Shown here: positions 50,922 through 58,981 of the stretch, piece by piece
Numbering within the stretch: position 1 is the first letter of the stretch
Layout of the letters: the number at the start of each line of letters is the position of its first letter
Assembly: GCA_902787575.1 (NCBI GenBank)
Contig: CADAGX010000008.1
Location: 25,189-89,188, forward strand
DNA: 64,000 nt
Reading direction: 5' to 3'
Source: an uncultured Bacteroidales bacterium
GTDB lineage: Bacteria; Bacteroidota; Bacteroidia; Bacteroidales; Bacteroidaceae
Translations under genes and position numbers: made by a program
The notes under the pieces: model-generated
Told to the model about the DNA's origin: nothing
What the model saw: only the letters and a program-made list of their open reading frames with translations
Database searches by the model: none

Positions 50922-50995
50922 GGCACTTTTTTCGAAATAAACAAACTTTGCGTGAAATTTCTTAGCCTAAAGCGTCGTATTGTTAGGGATTTTGC

Positions 50996-51003
50996 TTACC
51001 TTT
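50996..51003 (+). promoter_or_regulatory. Promoter -7 box for efp
   Basis: TACCTTTG 43 nt upstream of the efp ATG. It lies inside 15 upstream codons of the longer open frame, which supports the later start. Confidence 0.6.
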
Positions 51004-51046
51004 GCACGAAGAAACGCAATATTTACTTTTAACATTACGTATTTTT

Positions 51047-51610
51047 ATGATTAATTCGCAAGACATCAAGAAGGGCACCTGCATCCGCATGGACGGCAAG
51101 CTCTACTTTTGCATCGACTTCCTTCACCGCAAACCGGGTAAGGGTAACACCATTATGAACGTCACCCTGAAGGACGTAGTGAACGGAGGCGTGCTCGAGC
51201 GCCGCTTCAACATCGGCGAGAAGCTGGAGGACGTACGCGTGGAGCGTCGCTCGTACCAGTATCTCTACAAGGATGGCGAGGACCTTGTGTTTATGAACAA
51301 CGAGACGTTCGAGCAAGTGACCATCGCTCCTGATCAGGTGAACGGAGTTAAGTTTATGAAGGAGAGCCAGAACGTGGAAGTGGTGGTAGACGCCAGCACC
51401 GAGACTGTGCTCTACGTAGACGTGCCCGCCAAGGTACATCTGCAGGTGGTGTGGACCGAGCCTGGACTGAAGGGCGACACCGCCACCAACACGCTGAAGC
51501 CTGCCAAGGTGGAGACCGGTGCCGAGATTCGCGTGCCCCTCTTCATCGAAGAAGGCGAAATCGTGGAAGTGGACACCCGCGACGGTTCTTACCTCGGCCG
51601 CGTGAAGTAA
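51047..51610 (+). CDS. efp: Elongation factor P
   Basis: 187 aa; relieves ribosome stalling at polyproline. MINSQDIKKGTCIRMDG begins the KOW-like domain; Lys32 in KPGKGN is the tip residue that is modified in some bacteria. The OB domains follow (LYVDVPAKVHLQVVWTEPG; VPLFIEEGEIVEVDTRDGSY). The ATG at 51047 is chosen because the longer frame includes the promoter box. Confidence 0.96.
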   Translation: MINSQDIKKGTCIRMDGKLYFCIDFLHRKPGKGNTIMNVTLKDVVNGGVLERRFNIGEKLEDVRVERRSYQYLYKDGEDLVFMNNETFEQVTIAPDQVNGVKFMKESQNVEVVVDASTETVLYVDVPAKVHLQVVWTEPGLKGDTATNTLKPAKVETGAEIRVPLFIEEGEIVEVDTRDGSYLGRVK

Positions 51611-51633
51611 GTCTACGACTTTCAGACAACCGA

Positions 51634-51676
51634 GAGGCCGTGCTCCGCATTTGGGGCACGGCCTCTTGTTTCTTTT
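51634..51676 (+). terminator. Intrinsic terminator after efp
   Basis: 10-bp stem GAGGCCGTGC / GCACGGCCTC with a 12-nt loop, followed by TTGTTTCTTTT, 24 nt after the efp stop. Confidence 0.85.
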
Positions 51677-51933
51677 GCATGGGAGAGCGGCGGCGAAGAA
51701 GTCGTGTCGAAAAAGCAGGCCGTCCTTTCCTCTTTTTCTTTTATATTATATTTTCTTTTTCTTATAATTGTATTATTGTATATATTGTATATGTGGCAGC
51801 TTTTCCGGCAGCAAAGCCGGCAGTAAAGCCGGCTCATCGCAGGAACGTAAACAATTGATTTACGCGACGTAAGCCGGCAGCGAAACCGGCAGCAAAACCG
51901 GCTACAACCACATGCCAGCTTGGGGGATCGATG

Positions 51934-52890
51934 CTACGGGCAGAGGCGGGGATGCAGTTTCTCAATCATGTCGGCCGTCATACGCGGCAGGTCGTACTCG
52001 TGCTGCCAGCCCCACTCGGTGCGGGCACAGGAGTCGTCCATGATGTCGGGCCACGATTCAGCAATGGCCTGCTTGAGCGGGTCTACGCGGTATTCCATCT
52101 GGAACTGCGGCAGGAGTTTCTGTATCTCAGCACAAATCATCTCGGGGCTGAAGCTCATGGCTGCCACGTTGAAACCGTTGTGATGAACGAGGCGGTCGGA
52201 CGGAGCTTCCATCAGTTCGATGGCTGCGCGCAAGGCATCGGGCATGTACATCATGTCCATGCGGGTACCTTCCTTTATGGGGCAGATGAATTTCTCGCCA
52301 CGAACGGCCGAATAGAAAATATCCACTGCATAGTCTGTGGTGCCGCCGCCCGGAGGTGTGACGTAGGAAATGATGCCAGGGAAGCGCACCGAACGCGTAT
52401 CGACACCGTACTTATGATGAAACCAGTCGGAAAGCAGCTCGGTGGTCACCTTCGAGACACCGTAGATGGTGCGCGGTCGCTGTATGGTGTCCTGCGGAGT
52501 GTGGTCGTGCGGCGTCTCGAGGCCAAACGAGCCAATGGAGCTTGGCGTGAAGACGGCACAGCCTCGCTCGTGGGCCACCTCCAGGATGTTCCACAACCCA
52601 TCGATTCCTACGCGCCATGCCAGCCGCGGCTTGGACTCAGCCACCACCGAGAGCAGGGCCGCCAAGTTGTAGATGGTGTCGATGTGATACTTTTCCACCA
52701 CCGCGTCTATCATCCGACCGTCTGTCACGTCGGCCACGGCCGAAGGACCGCTCTCGGCCAGTTCTCCCTGCGGCTCGCAGCCCACAATGTAGCCTGCCAC
52801 CACATGACTGCCGCCAAGGCGCTGGCGCAATGCCATTGTCAGCTCGGAACCAATTTGTCCCGTGGAGCCGACAACCAACACATTTTTCAT
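51934..52890 (-). CDS. tdh: NAD-dependent epimerase-like L-threonine 3-dehydrogenase
   Basis: 318-aa extended short-chain dehydrogenase. Rossmann motif GSTGQIGSEL (8-17) and catalytic YGVSK. The short form of threonine dehydrogenase in Bacteroidetes belongs to this epimerase-like group; PSSIGSFGLETPHDHTPQ is typical. It oxidises threonine to 2-amino-3-ketobutyrate. The partner kbl is divergent, 297 nt away, which supports the assignment. Between efp and tdh is an AT-rich stretch and GCCGGCA...AAGCCGGCAGTAAAGCCGGC repeat units near 51795-51905. Confidence 0.88.
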   Translation of the reverse strand: MKNVLVVGSTGQIGSELTMALRQRLGGSHVVAGYIVGCEPQGELAESGPSAVADVTDGRMIDAVVEKYHIDTIYNLAALLSVVAESKPRLAWRVGIDGLWNILEVAHERGCAVFTPSSIGSFGLETPHDHTPQDTIQRPRTIYGVSKVTTELLSDWFHHKYGVDTRSVRFPGIISYVTPPGGGTTDYAVDIFYSAVRGEKFICPIKEGTRMDMMYMPDALRAAIELMEAPSDRLVHHNGFNVAAMSFSPEMICAEIQKLLPQFQMEYRVDPLKQAIAESWPDIMDDSCARTEWGWQHEYDLPRMTADMIEKLHPRLCP

Positions 52891-52922
52891 CGTTTGATAC
52901 AGTTTTTAAGTTTTCTAGTTGG

Positions 52923-52930
52923 CAAAATTA
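52923..52930 (-). promoter_or_regulatory. Candidate promoter -7 box for tdh
   Basis: TAATTTTG on the minus strand, 32 nt upstream of the tdh ATG. Confidence 0.45.
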
Positions 52931-52970
52931 CAGAATTATTTTTGATAAATCGTGCAGCGCATTCGTTTTT

Positions 52971-53156
52971 TTCGTAACTTTGGCATGATGAGCCGAAATT
53001 ACTGCGTCTCGGCGTAAAAAGAAAAATTGCTTTTTTCTTTGTTCTGCACTCGACTTTTCGTAACTTTGGCATGATGAGCCGAAATTACTGCGTCTCGGCA
53101 TAAAAAGAAAAATTGCTTTTTTCTTTGTTCTGCACTCGACTTTTCGTAACTTTGCC
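52971..53156 (+). promoter_or_regulatory. Tandemly duplicated promoter before kbl
   Basis: Two direct 86-bp repeats (period from 52971 to 53057 to 53143), differing at one base visible to me (GGCGTAAAAA / GGCATAAAAA), plus a partial third. Each ends in TTTTCGTAACTTTG, so three TAACTTTG -7 boxes lie in a row. In the repeated unit a TTTG stands 19 nt upstream of the box, the spacing of the Bacteroidetes -33 element. The hairpin AAAGAAAA / TTTTTTCTTT lies just before it. Confidence 0.8.
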
Positions 53157-53187
53157 CAAACAAATACGAACTAACACAACAAACATC

Positions 53188-54378
53188 ATGTACGGGAAAA
53201 TGAAAGAGCACCTCAGCCAGACGTTGGCTGAGATTCACGAGGCCGGGCTTTACAAAGAAGAGCGCCTCATCGAGAGCCCGCAGCGGGCAGCTATTCAGGT
53301 GGCAGGAAAGGAAGTGCTGAACTTCTGCGCCAACAACTATCTGGGCCTCTCGGACCATCCGCGGCTCATCGAGGCCTCCAAGCGAATGATGGACCGCCGC
53401 GGCTTCGGCATGTCGAGTGTGCGTTTCATCTGCGGCACGCAGGACATCCACAAGGAACTGGAGGCCGCCATCTCAGACTACTTCAAGACCGAGGACACGA
53501 TACTCTACGCAGCATGCTTCGATGCAAACGGCGGCGTATTCGAACCGCTTTTCACCGAGGAGGATGCCATCATCAGCGACGCGCTGAACCACGCCTCCAT
53601 CATTGATGGTGTGCGCCTCTGCAAGGCCAAACGCTATCGCTACGCCAATGCCGACATGCAGGAACTGGAGAAGTGTCTGCAGGAAGCACAGGAGCAGCGT
53701 TTCCGCATCATCGTGACGGACGGAGTTTTCTCGATGGACGGCAACGTAGCGCCCGTGGACAAGATCTGCGACCTGGCCGAGAAGTACGACGCGCTGGTAA
53801 TGGTGGACGAGAGCCACTCGGCCGGCGTGGTGGGCAAGACGGGCCACGGCGTAAGCGAGTTTTTCCAGACTTACGGCCGCGTAGACATCTACACCGGCAC
53901 GCTGGGCAAGAGCTTCGGCGGCGCACTGGGCGGCTTCACCACCGGACGTAAGGAAATCATCGACCTTCTGCGCCAGCGTTCGCGCCCCTATCTGTTCTCC
54001 AACTCACTGGCTCCGGCCATCATCGGCGCCTCGCTCGAGGTCTTCCGCATGCTGAAGGAGAGCGATGAGATACACGACCGCCTGGTGGAAAACGTAGAAT
54101 ACTTCCGCGCCAAAATGATGGCCGCAGGCTTCGACATCAAGCCCACGCAGAGCGCCATCTGCGCCGTGATGCTCTACGACGCCAAGCTCTCGCAGGTCTA
54201 TGCCGCCAAGTTGCAGGAGGAAGGCATCTACGTCACCGGCTTCTACTACCCCGTAGTACCGAAAGGACAGGCCCGCATCCGCGTGCAAATCTCGGCCGGC
54301 CACAACCGCCAGCAACTCGACCGCTGCATCGAGGCCTTCATCAAGGTGGGCCGCGAGTTGGGTGTACTGAAAGATTAA
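53188..54378 (+). CDS. kbl: Glycine C-acetyltransferase (2-amino-3-ketobutyrate CoA ligase)
   Basis: 396-aa PLP-dependent alpha-oxoamine synthase; splits 2-amino-3-ketobutyrate with CoA to glycine and acetyl-CoA, the second step of threonine breakdown. NNYLGLSDHPRL, SVRFICGTQDIHKELE, DESHSAGVVG and the PLP-lysine region GTLGKSFGGALGG are present. The ATG at 53188 gives the family start MYGKMKEHL. The longer frame upstream is promoter repeat. Confidence 0.94.
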   Translation: MYGKMKEHLSQTLAEIHEAGLYKEERLIESPQRAAIQVAGKEVLNFCANNYLGLSDHPRLIEASKRMMDRRGFGMSSVRFICGTQDIHKELEAAISDYFKTEDTILYAACFDANGGVFEPLFTEEDAIISDALNHASIIDGVRLCKAKRYRYANADMQELEKCLQEAQEQRFRIIVTDGVFSMDGNVAPVDKICDLAEKYDALVMVDESHSAGVVGKTGHGVSEFFQTYGRVDIYTGTLGKSFGGALGGFTTGRKEIIDLLRQRSRPYLFSNSLAPAIIGASLEVFRMLKESDEIHDRLVENVEYFRAKMMAAGFDIKPTQSAICAVMLYDAKLSQVYAAKLQEEGIYVTGFYYPVVPKGQARIRVQISAGHNRQQLDRCIEAFIKVGRELGVLKD

Positions 54379-54545
54379 GGATTAGAGATTAGGGCAAGCC
54401 CAGACCTCTGAGAAACGACTCGATGTCGCTTCGTGTCTGAAGGCTTGGTGAGGCCAGTACCCTGGCCGAAGAAGGAATTAGATATTAGGGAGCGTGAATC
54501 ATCATTCCGCTTCCTAATCTTTATATTTCAGCCACAGCGAAAATA
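54379..54545. repeat. Two-hairpin repeat copy after kbl
   Basis: The minus strand of 54392-54472 matches the copy at 10685-10775. First stem GGCCAG/CTGGCC (54452-54467) replaces GGGCAG/CTGCCC, and the second stem GAAGCGAC/GTCGTTTC keeps an A..A loop (ATCGA). It is flanked by ATTAGAGATTAG units. Confidence 0.75.
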
Positions 54546-54953
54546 CTATGACAATTCATCCATGATGTCATCTAGCCCCACAACTTCTATCTGTGGGAAA
54601 CTGATTGTACGCAGCACATCATAGTGACGGTCCTCGGTTACAATGTATTTGGCATTGGATGCAACGGCGCAATCCACAAATTTATTATCTTCTGGGTCAA
54701 CCGTTATCAGGTTGAACTTATAATACGGCGTAACGAACAAAGTATGCGGATTATTTGTTATCACATCAATCGCCAAAGAGGCGAAAAGCGGAGATGTATT
54801 GCGTTCCAATATTTCCACATACTCGTCCAATATCTCCGTTGTTACACACAACATATTTCTGCCGTCGAGAAACGACAGCCACAATTTATGGTATCTGCTT
54901 CTACGCGAGATGCACTGAATGAGGCTGTTTGTGTCAAGAACAAGCCGTGACAT
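54546..54953 (-). CDS. PIN-domain toxin-like ribonuclease
   Basis: 135 aa. PIN-fold acidic residues are visible in VLDTNSLIQ near the N-terminus, in EILDEYVEIL, and in PEDNKFVDCAVASNAKYIVTEDRHY. The family is annotated as a putative toxin-antitoxin PIN component (COG1569-like). The gene is AT-rich relative to its neighbours and starts 4 nt after the upstream partner, as in TA modules. Confidence 0.85.
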   Translation of the reverse strand: MSRLVLDTNSLIQCISRRSRYHKLWLSFLDGRNMLCVTTEILDEYVEILERNTSPLFASLAIDVITNNPHTLFVTPYYKFNLITVDPEDNKFVDCAVASNAKYIVTEDRHYDVLRTISFPQIEVVGLDDIMDELS

Positions 54954-54957
54954 ACTA

Positions 54958-55176
54958 TTATTTCTGTGCGTGAAGGTCGGTATGACGAATCTCGTCCAAT
55001 CGTTCCTGATTGAGTACGCCTTCTTCCCAAAGGCGGTCGGCCTCGGCGTCTAATCGCTTCTGGAAATGCTCGGTCAGCACCTCCTGAACCTCACGTGCAT
55101 ATGCCTCGCTGCTGTTGAACGAGAATATCTTCAGCAGATGTGCTTGAGTGGGATTTAGCGTTGCTGCGGTTCTCAT
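54958..55176 (-). CDS. Putative antitoxin partner of the PIN protein
   Basis: 72 aa, rich in charged residues, predicted helical (EAYAREVQEVLTEHFQKRLDAEADRLWEEG). The N-terminus MRTAATLNPTQAHLLKIFSF fits small antitoxins found beside COG1569 PIN proteins. No ribbon-helix-helix or AbrB motif is obvious. It is first in the pair, with a TATATTTG box upstream. Confidence 0.75.
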   Translation of the reverse strand: MRTAATLNPTQAHLLKIFSFNSSEAYAREVQEVLTEHFQKRLDAEADRLWEEGVLNQERLDEIRHTDLHAQK

Positions 55177-55203
55177 AATTCTTTTTACTCACGTTTCACG
55201 GGG

Positions 55204-55211
55204 CAAATATA
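55204..55211 (-). promoter_or_regulatory. Promoter -7 box for the PIN module
   Basis: TATATTTG on the minus strand, 27 nt upstream of the antitoxin-like start. Confidence 0.5.
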
Positions 55212-55255
55212 GCGAATTTCTTCGGATACGTGATGCTTTTCTCGTTTTTTTTTGC

Positions 55256-55263
55256 TACCTTTG
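55256..55263 (+). promoter_or_regulatory. Promoter -7 box for parC
   Basis: TACCTTTG 20 nt upstream of the parC ATG, after a T-rich run. Confidence 0.6.
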
Positions 55264-55283
55264 GGGGCGAAAAGTAAACAAAG

Positions 55284-58004
55284 ATGACTGACAACGTAAC
55301 GCAGATAGAAGGCATCACGCACCATCTGAACCAGATGTATCAGAACTGGTTTCTCGACTATGCCTCGTACGTAATACTCGAACGTGCCGTGCCGCACATT
55401 GGCGACGGCTTTAAGCCCGTGCAGCGCCGCATCATGCACTCGATGAAGCGCATGGACGACGGACGATACAACAAGGTGGCCAACATCGTAGGCCACACCA
55501 TGCAGTTCCATCCGCATGGCGATGCTTCCATCAAGGACGCACTCGTGCAACTGGGACAGAAGGACCTGCTGGTGGACTGCCAGGGCAACTGGGGCAACAT
55601 ACTTACGGGTGATGACGCTGCAGCCGGCCGATACATAGAGGCACGCCTCTCGAAGTTCGCACTCGACGTGGTCTTCAACCCGAAGACGACGGAATGGAAG
55701 CTCTCATACGACGGACGCAACAAGGAGCCCATCGCGCTGCCTGTGAAGTTCCCGCTGCTGCTGGCACAGGGTGCCGAAGGCATTGCCGTGGGACTCAGCT
55801 GTAAGATTCTGCCACACAACCTGAACGAGATTTGCGACGCAGCCATCAGCTATCTGCATGGCGAGGAGTTCCACCTCTACCCCGACTTCCCCACGGGCGG
55901 CAGCATCGACGTCTCGAAGTACAATGACGGGCAGCGTGGCGGTGTCGTGCGCGTGCGTGCTAAAATAGAGAAGCGCGACAACAAGACGTTGGCCATCACC
56001 GAGATTCCGTACGGCAAGACCACGGGCACGGCCAGCAAGCCCAGCACCTTCATAGACAGCATACTGAAAGCGGCCGAGAAGGGAAAGATAAAGGTGCGCA
56101 AGGTGGAAGACATGACGGCTGCCAACGTGGAGATACTGATTCACCTGATGCCGGGTGCCTCGAGCGACAAGACCATCGACGCGCTCTATGCCTGCACCGA
56201 CTGCGAAGTTTCCATCTCGCCCAACTGCTGCGTCATAGACGAGCGCAAACCGTGCTTCCTCACTGTGAGCGAGGTTCTGAAACGCAACACGGACACCACG
56301 CTCGAGCTGCTGCGCAAGGAGCGTCTCATCCGCAAGGGCGAGCTGTTGGAGAGCCTGCATTTCGCCTCACTGGAGCGTATTTTCATCGAGGAACGCATCT
56401 ACAAGGACCGCCAGTTCGAGAACGCCAAGTCGATGGACGCTGCCTGCGAATGGATCGACGAACGACTGACTCCGTGGTACCCGAAGATGGTGCGCGAAGT
56501 GACGAAAGACGACATCCTGCGACTGATGGAGATTAAGATGGCGCGCATCCTGAAGTTCAACAAGGACAAAGCCGACGAACTGATTGCACGCATCAAGGAG
56601 GAACTGGCACAGATAGACCGCGAACTGAACAACATGGTGGAGGTGACGGCCGACTGGTTCCGCTTCATCAAGGAGAAATACGGCAAGGATCACCCGCGCC
56701 TGACGGAGATAAAGAGTTTCGACACCATCACCGCAGCCAAGGTGGTGGAAGCCAACGAGAAGCTGTACATCAACCGCGAGGAGGGATTCATCGGCACCAG
56801 CCTGAAGAAGGACGAGTACGTCTGCAACTGTTCAGACATAGACGATGTGATTCTCTTCTACAAGGACGGCACCTACAAGGTGGTGCGCATCGCAGACAAG
56901 CTGTTCATTGGCGAGACGGCGCGCTCTAAGGAGGAGAAGAAGAAAGCCGAAGTGATACACATCGCAGTCTTCAAGAAGAACGATTCGCGCACCATCTACA
57001 ACGTAGCCTATCGCGACGGCCGCACTGGCACCACGTACTACAAGCGCTTCAACGTGACGAGCATCACGCGCGACCGCGAGTACGATGTCACACAAGGCAA
57101 GCCCGGCAGCCGAGTGCTCTACTTCACAGCCAACCCGAATGGCGAGGCCGAGGTGATAAAGGTCACGCTCAAGCCCAACCCCAAGCTGAAGAAGGTCTTC
57201 TTCGACCGCGACTTCAGCGAACTGGCCATCAAGGGCCGCCAGAGCATGGGCAACGTGCTCACCAAGCTCGACGTGGCACGCATCGCCCTGAAGTCGCATG
57301 GCGGCAGCACGCTGGGCGGTCGCAAAGTGTGGTTCGACAGCGACGTCAAGCGCCTCAACTACGACGCACAGGGCACCTATTTGGGCGAGTTCAACAATGG
57401 CGACCAGATTCTGGTCATCCTCTCGGGCGGCGAGTTCTACGTCACCAACTTCGACACCAACAACCACTTCGAAGACAACATGCTGCGCATCGAGAAGTAC
57501 GATGCCAACAAGATTTGGACGGCAGCACTCTTCGATGCCGAGCAGAGCGGGTATCTCTACTTGAAGCGCTTCCCGCTCGAGGCCACCACACGCCACCAGA
57601 ACTTCCTGGGCGAGAATCCCGACAACCGGCTGGCAGTGCTGACCGATGTAGCCTATCCGCGCATCCTCGTGACGATGGGCGGCACCGACGACTTCCGCGA
57701 GCCCATAGAGGTGGATGCCGAATCGTTTATCGGAGTCAAGAGCTTCAAGGCACGCGGCAAGCGCGTCACCACGCTCACCGTGGCCAGTGTGGAAGAACTG
57801 GAGCCTCTGCGCTGGCCCGAACCGGCGGCCGAAGAGGAGGAAACTGCCGAGGAGCCCGACCAGCCCGATGCAGACGAAGAGCTGCCGCAGTCGCTGCCCG
57901 ACACCGAAAGCGACGACACCGAAGACGAGCCCGAGACCGAAGACGAGAAGAGCCAGCAGGACGTAGCCGACGAGCTGAACGGCCAGCTCCATCTGTTTGA
58001 TTAA
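55284..58004 (+). CDS. parC: DNA topoisomerase IV subunit A
   Basis: 906 aa. Type IIA topoisomerase A subunit: KPVQRRIMHSM, the quinolone-region motif HPHGDASIKDAL (76-87), and catalytic Tyr117 in AAGRYIEARLS. The C-terminal half forms the pinwheel domain, ending in an acidic Glu/Asp/Pro tail (residues ~848-895). It is longer than Escherichia coli ParC (752 aa), mostly because of the C-terminal region. parE is not in the window. The tail end overlaps nothing; the next gene's ATG follows its stop by 4 nt. Confidence 0.93.
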   Translation: MTDNVTQIEGITHHLNQMYQNWFLDYASYVILERAVPHIGDGFKPVQRRIMHSMKRMDDGRYNKVANIVGHTMQFHPHGDASIKDALVQLGQKDLLVDCQGNWGNILTGDDAAAGRYIEARLSKFALDVVFNPKTTEWKLSYDGRNKEPIALPVKFPLLLAQGAEGIAVGLSCKILPHNLNEICDAAISYLHGEEFHLYPDFPTGGSIDVSKYNDGQRGGVVRVRAKIEKRDNKTLAITEIPYGKTTGTASKPSTFIDSILKAAEKGKIKVRKVEDMTAANVEILIHLMPGASSDKTIDALYACTDCEVSISPNCCVIDERKPCFLTVSEVLKRNTDTTLELLRKERLIRKGELLESLHFASLERIFIEERIYKDRQFENAKSMDAACEWIDERLTPWYPKMVREVTKDDILRLMEIKMARILKFNKDKADELIARIKEELAQIDRELNNMVEVTADWFRFIKEKYGKDHPRLTEIKSFDTITAAKVVEANEKLYINREEGFIGTSLKKDEYVCNCSDIDDVILFYKDGTYKVVRIADKLFIGETARSKEEKKKAEVIHIAVFKKNDSRTIYNVAYRDGRTGTTYYKRFNVTSITRDREYDVTQGKPGSRVLYFTANPNGEAEVIKVTLKPNPKLKKVFFDRDFSELAIKGRQSMGNVLTKLDVARIALKSHGGSTLGGRKVWFDSDVKRLNYDAQGTYLGEFNNGDQILVILSGGEFYVTNFDTNNHFEDNMLRIEKYDANKIWTAALFDAEQSGYLYLKRFPLEATTRHQNFLGENPDNRLAVLTDVAYPRILVTMGGTDDFREPIEVDAESFIGVKSFKARGKRVTTLTVASVEELEPLRWPEPAAEEEETAEEPDQPDADEELPQSLPDTESDDTEDEPETEDEKSQQDVADELNGQLHLFD

Positions 58005-58008
58005 ACCA

Positions 58009-58839
58009 ATGGCAAGGGTGAAAGCGCTGAGTCTCATAAAGTTTCCAAGCCGCCTCTGGGCCGTCCTTTGCGGTCTGTGGTGCGCCCTGTCCGTCTGCGC
58101 CCAAGGCGGTCCGACGGACGAGACGTGGCTGGTGGGCATCGGCCGCCTGCGCCAGCAGGACACCTACCTCTCTCCGCTCCACTACCGCGGTCCGCAGCTC
58201 ACCTTCGTTCGCGAGACGTTCCATCCCACTCGCCGCTGCCAGCAGCGCATCGTCTTCCAGAGCTATCTGCAGGGCGCCTTCTCCTACACCGAAAACAAGC
58301 CGGGCACGGCCAACGAGTGGGGCGGCCGACTGGGCTACAATGCCGGATGGCACTACCAGTGGACACCGCTCTCCGGTCTCCGTCTGATGGCTGGCGCACT
58401 GGTGGGCACCCGCCTCGGCATTGTCTATAACGACCAAGGCGGCAACAACCCTGCACAGGGGCGCGCCGCCATAGATGTCTCGGCCTCCGTCTTGGCGTCT
58501 TACCACTTCCGCCTCGGCCGCAAGACGCTCGGTGTGCGCTATCAGGCCCTCCTGCCGCTGGCCGGCTGCATGTTCTCGCCCCAGTACGGGCAGAGCTACT
58601 ACGAACTCTCGGAGGGCAACCGCGACCACAACATCGTCTTCACGCAGCCCTTCAACGCGCCTAGCCTGTGGCAACTGCTCAGCATTGACATTCCGTTCCG
58701 CCGCTACACCCTGCGCACAGGCTACCTGAGCGACATTCGCCAGAGCCATGTCAATGGCATCAAGTCGCACGACATCAGCCGCTCCTTCATGCTCGGCTTC
58801 GTCAAGCGTTTCAGCATCGTTTCACCAAAATTGGATTAG
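58009..58839 (+). CDS. Exported beta-rich protein of the DUF3316 type
   Basis: 276 aa. A long N-terminus (ALSLIKFPSRLWAVLCGLWCALSVCA) serves as signal peptide. The body looks like a small outer-membrane or periplasmic beta-barrel: alternating aromatic/hydrophobic strands (GYNAGWHYQWTPLSGLRLMAG, YRGPQLTFVRETF) and a C-terminal strand FMLGFVKRFSI. It matches the protein I know as DUF3316 that follows parC in Bacteroides; function unknown. The ATG at 58009 is preferred to the TTG at 57997, which lies inside parC. Confidence 0.7.
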   Translation: MARVKALSLIKFPSRLWAVLCGLWCALSVCAQGGPTDETWLVGIGRLRQQDTYLSPLHYRGPQLTFVRETFHPTRRCQQRIVFQSYLQGAFSYTENKPGTANEWGGRLGYNAGWHYQWTPLSGLRLMAGALVGTRLGIVYNDQGGNNPAQGRAAIDVSASVLASYHFRLGRKTLGVRYQALLPLAGCMFSPQYGQSYYELSEGNRDHNIVFTQPFNAPSLWQLLSIDIPFRRYTLRTGYLSDIRQSHVNGIKSHDISRSFMLGFVKRFSIVSPKLD

Positions 58840-58981
58840 AGATTAGAGTCTCCCCTCCCTCGGTCAATCGTGCGCTATGTGTTCAAGCGATTGGTGAGGG
58901 CATAGCCCGAAGATGTTCCGGGTTGGGGGTGAGACTACTATTTACGCCCCTCTCCTCGGAGAGGGGTTGGGGGTGAGGCTG
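58840..58981. repeat. Repeat field between DUF3316 and preA
   Basis: GATTAGAGATTAGAG units, an inverted two-hairpin copy (58862-58920; stem CAATCG/CGATTG and GGGC/GCCC), then a GC-rich CCCCTCTCCTCGGAGAGGGG palindrome with GTTGGGGGTGAGGC ending near the preA stop. Confidence 0.7.
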
